A stretch of 51,320 nt of DNA from Prevotellaceae bacterium (GTDB taxonomy: Bacteria; Bacteroidota; Bacteroidia; Bacteroidales; Bacteroidaceae), in the NCBI GenBank assembly GCA_029226205.1, contig JAQXXT010000097.1, forward strand, positions 1 to 51,320, written 5' to 3'. The position numbers were made by a program, and so were the translations under genes. A model generated the notes under the pieces. That model saw only the letters and a list, made by a program, of their open reading frames with translations. It made no database searches and was not told the origin of the DNA. This document shows, piece by piece, positions 47,503 through 51,320 of this stretch; position 1 is the first letter of the stretch, and each line of letters starts with the position of its first letter.

Positions 47503-48021
47503 TTATTTCTTTCGCTGCATGATGGCGGCGATGATCGGACTGAGGACGAGGCCGGCGATGATCTCCATGATCAGAAAGAGGGAGGCCCAGGCCAGCGGTG
47601 ACATCATCGCTACGGCTTCCTTCAACTGGCGGGCTTCGGCGGCACTCATCTGGTAGGCGGCGATGACGGCTTCGTAGGAAGCCTGCCACTGGGCCATGAA
47701 ACCGCTGACATTGCCGTAGCGGAACCACAGAAACTGGACGACGGTCAGCAAGACGGCGCCGTGGAAGAACGTCTCCATACAATAGAAGAGGCCCCGTCGG
47801 AAAGATATATGTCCCTCGAGGGCTTCATTGCGGAAAATCTTCAGTCGATAAGCGACGAAGAAAGGAGTGGCCAGCGTAGCCAGATTACCGATCAGGCCCC
47901 ACAGGGCATCGCTCGTGGCATACATCGTGGCGATGAATCCGGCTGTCCATAACAACGCCAGAAACACACCGTCCTGACGGGCATAATCCCGTACTTGAAT
48001 GATATCTTGTGATGAAATCAT
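47503..48021 (-). CDS. DUF4199 domain-containing membrane protein
   Basis: 172 residues with four transmembrane helices (about 20-38, 40-58, 82-102 and 143-165) and short loops. The N terminus is soluble (ISSQDIIQVRDYARQDG). This is the DUF4199 pattern, function unknown, often next to a GT2 gene in Bacteroidota. First gene of the operon, with a -7 box TACTTTTG 21 nt upstream. Confidence 0.83.
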   Translation of the reverse strand: MISSQDIIQVRDYARQDGVFLALLWTAGFIATMYATSDALWGLIGNLATLATPFFVAYRLKIFRNEALEGHISFRRGLFYCMETFFHGAVLLTVVQFLWFRYGNVSGFMAQWQASYEAVIAAYQMSAAEARQLKEAVAMMSPLAWASLFLIMEIIAGLVLSPIIAAIMQRKK

Positions 48022-48041
48022 ATTTAGTTGCTTTTATTCTG

Positions 48042-48049
48042 CAAAAGTA
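48042..48049 (-). promoter_or_regulatory. Promoter of the DUF4199-GT2-apbE operon
   Basis: The complement of 48042-48049 is TACTTTTG. The leader is about 15 nt. Confidence 0.65.
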
Positions 48050-48139
48050 CTCAAAAAAATTGGAATTCAGCACGTATATGTGCGGAAAATGGTTGTGAAA
48101 GTGTTAAAAGAAATCATTCCACGGCTTTCGCTGACCTAT

Positions 48140-48186
48140 CTATGTGAGATAGAAAATTATCTCACGTAGATAAAAAATTATCTACG
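48140..48186. repeat. Overlapping alternative hairpins
   Basis: CTATGTGAGATA (48140-48151) pairs with TATCTCACGTAG (48158-48169) in 11 of 12 positions. CGTAGATA (48165-48172) pairs with TATCTACG (48179-48186). The two stems share bases 48165-48169, so only one can form at a time. Confidence 0.7.
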
Positions 48187-48192
48187 TTGTTT

Positions 48193-48280
48193 ACGAGTCG
48201 TAAATAACATAGATACGAGTCGTAAATAATATAGATACGAGTCGTAAATAATATAGATACAAAGTGTAAATAACATAGAT
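48193..48280. repeat. Tandem repeat, four 22-bp units
   Basis: Units start at 48193, 48215, 48237 and 48259. The first three are ACGAGTCGTAAATAA(C/T)ATAGAT, less one or two changes, and the fourth starts ACAAAGTG. The junctions create the near-palindrome TTTACGAGTCGTAAA or TACGAGTCGTA. They lie between the DUF4199 promoter and the SRP RNA/tRNA terminator. Confidence 0.88.
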
Positions 48281-48290
48281 GTTTTTCCTT

Positions 48291-48319
48291 AGTAGGAGCG
48301 ACCCTTGTGGCCGCCCAAA
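48291..48319 (+). repeat. Solitary degenerate REP arm
   Basis: AGTAGGAGCGACCCTTGTGG followed by CCGCCC is a diverged single arm of the REPIN family, without a facing partner. Confidence 0.6.
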
Positions 48320-48330
48320 CATAGGGACAC

Positions 48331-48364
48331 AAAAAAAGCAGATACCCTTGTGAATATCTGCTTT
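48331..48364 (-). terminator. Terminator of the SRP RNA / tRNA-Thr unit
   Basis: On the minus strand AAAGCAGATA and TATCTGCTTT enclose TTCACAAGGG, followed by a run of T residues. It lies 5 nt after the tRNA 3' end. Confidence 0.9.
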
Positions 48365-48368
48365 CTTG

Positions 48369-48442
48369 AGCCTCTTGTCGGATTCGAACCAACGACCCCG
48401 AGATTACAAATCACGTGCTCTGGCCAACTGAGCTAAAGAGGC
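48369..48442 (-). tRNA. tRNA-Thr (anticodon UGU)
   Basis: On the minus strand the RNA starts GCCTCTTTAGCTCAGTTGG. The acceptor stem GCCTCTT/AAGAGGC, D arm GCTC/GAGC, anticodon arm with loop TTTGTAA (anticodon TGT, reading ACA) and T arm with GGTTCGAATCC are all present. It is 74 nt, discriminator U, and CCA is not encoded. It begins 4 nt after the SRP RNA. Confidence 0.95.
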
Positions 48443-48446
48443 GGGT

Positions 48447-48542
48447 GGGCAAGCGATTCTTATCGCGCCGCTACAACCAAGTACCCTTGCTATGTTCCCA
48501 TCCTGGGGGATTCCGAGGGAGCTGGCCGTAAGAGACTTGCCC
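48447..48542 (-). ncRNA. ffs: Signal recognition particle RNA, small bacterial (4.5S) type
   Basis: About 96 nt. The ends are complementary (GGGCAAG at the 5' end, CTTGCCC at the 3' end). The apical part has CTTACGGCCAGCTCCC on one side and GGGAACATAGCAAGGGTA on the other, the Ffh-binding domain IV layout in its Bacteroidota form, followed by GGTTGTAGCGGCGCGA. It is preceded by a full promoter and followed by tRNA-Thr. The assignment rests on structure and remembered consensus; a covariance search would confirm it. Confidence 0.82.
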
Positions 48543-48572
48543 GTGTATGCTGTTTCTTTCGAAAAGCGGTTG

Positions 48573-48603
48573 CAAAGGTACTGCTTTTTTCGGAAACAGC
48601 AAA
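48573..48603 (-). promoter_or_regulatory. Promoter of the SRP RNA / tRNA-Thr unit, inside a palindrome
   Basis: On the minus strand TTTG (complement of 48600-48603) and TACCTTTG (complement of 48573-48580) are 19 bp apart. The -7 box lies in the loop of an imperfect inverted repeat whose outer arms are GCTGTTTC (48549-48556) and GAAACAGC (48593-48600). The predicted start is about 24 nt before the mature SRP 5' end. Confidence 0.75.
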
Positions 48604-48622
48604 ATTTTTTCCTAATTATTTT

Positions 48623-51244
48623 TTAGCCGATGTCGACAACTGTGATACCGGCACCACCAAACTGTACATGCTCATCGCCGAAATGCGTCACATTGGGTAC
48701 GGTGGCAAGATACTGACGGATAAGCTGACGAAGGATGCCGTTGCCCTTGCCATGGAGGATACGTACACGCGGCATACCAACGAGGATGGCATCGTCAATG
48801 AAGTACTGTACGGCATTGAGCGCCTCATCGCCGCGCATACCTCTGACGTCGAGATCCTGATGGAAGTTTGTCTTGTGGTCGTCGATTGTCTTTCGCGTGG
48901 CTTGACTAATCTGATAGCTGCTGATACGCTCAGCCATAGCATCGCCTTTCGTCACTTTCTGTTCCGTATCTGCCGAAGCACGTTCGAGGCGGTCGAGCTT
49001 CACCTTCGTCTTCATGTCACCGAAGACGACAAGGGCCGTCTTGCCGTCGATACTCTCGAGCGTTCCAACAGAGGTCGTGCCTTTCATGCGGACATGATCG
49101 CCGGGTTGCAGATTTCCCTGCGGTATCTGGTGGTTAACCGCCTGACGGAGAGAGGCAGCGGCCTTTTCCTGACGTTTCGCTTTCTCAGCCTGGTGACGCT
49201 CATGACGTTCCTTGCGCTGCTTGATCTGTTCGATCTTCTTGCTGATAGCGTCATCCTTGGCTTTTGTATCAATGTCATCAACTCCTTCAGAGAACTCTTT
49301 CAACTCCTGACGGATGCGTTTCGTCTCCGCTTTCTCAGCCTGAGACTCGCGAATCTCACGGATGGTATTCTCTATGCGGCGGTTACTTTCCTGGAGCAGA
49401 GCCTGGGCTTCTTCCTTGGCTTTGCGGAGGATCTCCTTCCGTTCAGCCTCTACTTCCTGAAGGCCATTCTCATAGCGGTCCATGGTTTTCTCGAGCTCTT
49501 TCTCACGCTGGTGGATCGTTTGTCGCTTGTTCTCCCAGTAACGCTTATCGCGGACGATATCCTGGAGGTATTTGTCGCTCTGGATATAGTCGCTGCCGAC
49601 AATCTCCGAGGCTTCCTGGATTACATCCTCGGGAAGGCCGATCTTCCGTGCTATCTCGATGGCGAAGGAACTGCCGGGACGGCCGATAGCCAACTGAAAC
49701 AGCGGCCGCATCTCATGGCGGTCGTAGAGCATGGCACCGTTAACGACGCCCGCATGACTGTCGGCGAAATGTTTCAGATTCTGATAATGTGTCGTGATCA
49801 CGCCCCAGGCGCCTTTCTGACAGAACTTGTCGAGGACGCTCTCGGCGATGGCGCCACCGATCTGCGGTTCCGTTCCCGTACCGAACTCATCGATGAGGAT
49901 GAGCGTATGCGGCGAGGCCTGCTTCATCATATTCTTCATGTTCAACAGGTGAGACGAATAGGTCGAGAGGTCATTCTCCAGACTCTGTTCGTCGCCGATG
50001 TCGATCATGATGTCATGGAAGATACCGGTCTTGGAGGTCTCGCTGACGGGGATGCTCAGTCCGCATTGCAGCATATACTGCAGCAGTCCTACGGTCTTCA
50101 GACAGACAGATTTTCCACCGGCATTAGGACCGGAGATGATGAGGATATGTTTCTCGGGCGTGAGCGTGATGTCAAGGGGCACGATCCGCTCTACGACACG
50201 CTCAAGGAGGGGATGGCGCGCCGCGCCCCAGTCGATGAGGGGATGATCGGCAACTTCGGGTTCAATGGCGCGCATCTGCCGGGCAAGGGCCGTACGGGCA
50301 TGGACGAGGTCGACCTGTGCGAGGAAATGATAGCTGTCGAGGAGTTCCCGCGTGTAAGGCCGGATTTTCTTCGTGATCTCCGTAAGGATACGGATGACTT
50401 CCTGACGTTCCAGACTCTCCAGTTCACGGATATGGTTGTTGGCTTCCACAACTTCCTCGGGCTCGACAAAGATTGTCTTTCCCGTGGCACTCTCGTCATG
50501 GACGATACCTTTAATCTTACGTTTTACAGCCGGGTTGATCGGCAGGACGAGGCGGCCGTCACGGACGGCGGGCGTGACATCCTTATCGACGAGGCCCTCG
50601 CTCTGGGCACTGTGGAGGATGCTATAGAGTGTTCGGGAGATAGACCCTTCCGCACGTTGCAACTCACGGCGCAGTCTGAGCAACTCAGGGGAAGCCGTGT
50701 CGCGAAGATGGCCGAAACGGTCGAGAATCTGATCGATACGCTGGATAAGATTGGGGAAGGTCGCCACACCATCGGCGAGACGGTGCAGGGCAGGGTAGGG
50801 ATAGTTGCTGTCTCTGAGGGCGGCAACGACGGCGGCAGTCTGCGCTGTTTGTCCGCCTTCAGTCCCGGTCGTATCCTCGTCGTCTCCTTCCTCGGGGATA
50901 TCCTCTATAGGTTTGTTGAGGATGGTGACGATCTGATTGATCGTGTCGAGGGAACGGCGGAGGTTGAAGAGCTCCTCCTCCTCGAGATGGGTGTTCTCGA
51001 TACGGATACGGGTCACGGCGGTACGCATGTCATAGAAGAAGTTCAACGGGAAATCTTCCGTCTCTTCCAGCAGATGGCGGAACTCGCGTGTCTGTTGCAG
51101 ACACTCGCGAATGGCAACGGCATCCGTAAGGAAGGTTATCTTGTCGGCTTCTTCCTTGCCGAGGGTGGAGAGGCAGTGGTCTGCCAGCATCCGTCTGACT
51201 TCGGAGAATCCGATTTTCTGTTCAAAATTCTTGGGATAAATCAT
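48623..51244 (-). CDS. mutS2: Endonuclease MutS2
   Basis: 873 residues. It lacks the mismatch-recognition domain of MutS and has the MutS2 order: core/clamp helices (about 1-340), ATPase domain with Walker A GPNAGGKS (372-379) and Walker B LILIDEFGTGTEP, a long charged coiled coil (about 560-700), a KOW-like region (GDHVRMKGTTSVGTLESIDG) and a C-terminal Smr nuclease domain with LDVRG and ILHGKGNGIL. In other bacteria it suppresses recombination or splits collided ribosomes. An acidic, Thr/Gly-rich insert at about 118-140 (EEGDDEDTTGTEGGQ) is unusual. No clear promoter. The 3' end is close to the SRP promoter. Confidence 0.95.
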   Translation of the reverse strand: MIYPKNFEQKIGFSEVRRMLADHCLSTLGKEEADKITFLTDAVAIRECLQQTREFRHLLEETEDFPLNFFYDMRTAVTRIRIENTHLEEEELFNLRRSLDTINQIVTILNKPIEDIPEEGDDEDTTGTEGGQTAQTAAVVAALRDSNYPYPALHRLADGVATFPNLIQRIDQILDRFGHLRDTASPELLRLRRELQRAEGSISRTLYSILHSAQSEGLVDKDVTPAVRDGRLVLPINPAVKRKIKGIVHDESATGKTIFVEPEEVVEANNHIRELESLERQEVIRILTEITKKIRPYTRELLDSYHFLAQVDLVHARTALARQMRAIEPEVADHPLIDWGAARHPLLERVVERIVPLDITLTPEKHILIISGPNAGGKSVCLKTVGLLQYMLQCGLSIPVSETSKTGIFHDIMIDIGDEQSLENDLSTYSSHLLNMKNMMKQASPHTLILIDEFGTGTEPQIGGAIAESVLDKFCQKGAWGVITTHYQNLKHFADSHAGVVNGAMLYDRHEMRPLFQLAIGRPGSSFAIEIARKIGLPEDVIQEASEIVGSDYIQSDKYLQDIVRDKRYWENKRQTIHQREKELEKTMDRYENGLQEVEAERKEILRKAKEEAQALLQESNRRIENTIREIRESQAEKAETKRIRQELKEFSEGVDDIDTKAKDDAISKKIEQIKQRKERHERHQAEKAKRQEKAAASLRQAVNHQIPQGNLQPGDHVRMKGTTSVGTLESIDGKTALVVFGDMKTKVKLDRLERASADTEQKVTKGDAMAERISSYQISQATRKTIDDHKTNFHQDLDVRGMRGDEALNAVQYFIDDAILVGMPRVRILHGKGNGILRQLIRQYLATVPNVTHFGDEHVQFGGAGITVVDIG

Positions 51245-51261
51245 GTAAAATATTGTGTTCT

Positions 51262-51320
51262 ACCACCGTAGGGACGGCCCTTGTGGCCGTCCTAACCGGG
51301 AATATGTCTTTCGTGGCGTT
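51262..51320. repeat. REPIN-like element cut by the window edge
   Basis: The left arm 51262-51295 (CCACCGTAGGGACGGCCCTT) is intact. The spacer and probably the first bases of the inverse arm follow (GTGGCGTT), as in the copies at 1964-2042. It sits 18 bp upstream of the mutS2 start. Confidence 0.75.

Noticed and set aside
48193..48280. A CRISPR array
   Set aside because: The four 22-bp units are directly adjacent with no unique spacers, and no cas gene is present.
48447..48542. A tmRNA or 6S RNA at this locus
   Set aside because: The length of about 96 nt, complementary ends and the domain IV-like apex fit small SRP RNA. There is no tag frame, tRNA-like end or long 6S bubble.

Overview
The window looks like chromosome from a gut- or rumen-type Bacteroidales bacterium, most likely Prevotella or a close relative. 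Four things point there: a roughly 290-residue primary sigma factor without region 1.1; many promoters of the Bacteroidota form TTTG-N19/20-TAnnTTTG; families largely restricted to the phylum (DUF4301, DUF4738, DUF4890, DUF6048, DUF6452, DUF4199, a TonB receptor with a carboxypeptidase-regulatory-like domain); and GC content near 50%. I see no prophage, IS transposase gene, CRISPR array or rRNA. This is mostly core genome, with unusually rich intergenic repeats.

Layout. 1-3.6 kb: DUF4301 gene convergent with rpoD, with three repeat elements and a possible small RNA. 3.6-7.1 kb: rlmD and a prolyl oligopeptidase in a coupled minus-strand operon, divergent from ppdK (7.4-10.1 kb). 10.3-13.2 kb: a TPR protein, then infC-rpmI-rplT. 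13.3-20.4 kb: an ABC-F ATPase, an M13 peptidase, a MetA-type homoserine acyltransferase and a U32-family protein. 20.5-22.1 kb: a membrane lipoprotein with a zinc ribbon and a small DUF4890 periplasmic protein. 22.2-27.5 kb: a TonB receptor, a beta-helix surface lipoprotein and a purple-acid-phosphatase-like enzyme behind a Pho-box-like direct repeat. 27.5-28.4 kb: a YtxH/holin-like/small-protein envelope operon on the minus strand. 28.7-34.3 kb: SPOR lipoprotein, ruvX, def, TPR protein, thrS. 34.9-37.1 kb: DUF4738 lipoprotein, then the ribH operon. 37.3-43.6 kb: recF, M3 peptidase, dCMP deaminase, S41 protease, 5-FTHF cyclo-ligase, DUF721. 43.6-48.0 kb: a six-gene minus-strand run from DUF4199 and a glycosyltransferase to ApbE and a Crp-type regulator. 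48.3-51.3 kb: a compact unit of SRP RNA plus tRNA-Thr, then mutS2.

The most interesting material is regulatory or repetitive. (1) REPIN-like palindromes built from about 30-bp arms with a CCCTTGTGG core recur in at least nine intergenic places; one variant has a perfect 30-bp stem enclosing three small hairpins in the probable leader of the DUF4301 gene. (2) A 253-bp nested palindrome separates the DUF4301 gene from rpoD. (3) A second repeat family (CTCACCCCCAACCCCTCTCC type) has entered the reading frame of the ABC-F gene. (4) The receptor/beta-helix/phosphatase cassette carries an 11-bp-periodic operator in place of a -33 box and may be a phosphate-starvation uptake locus. (5) SRP RNA and tRNA-Thr form a self-contained transcription unit with a 4-nt spacer.

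All family assignments come from reading motifs and remembered family features; no database search was possible.
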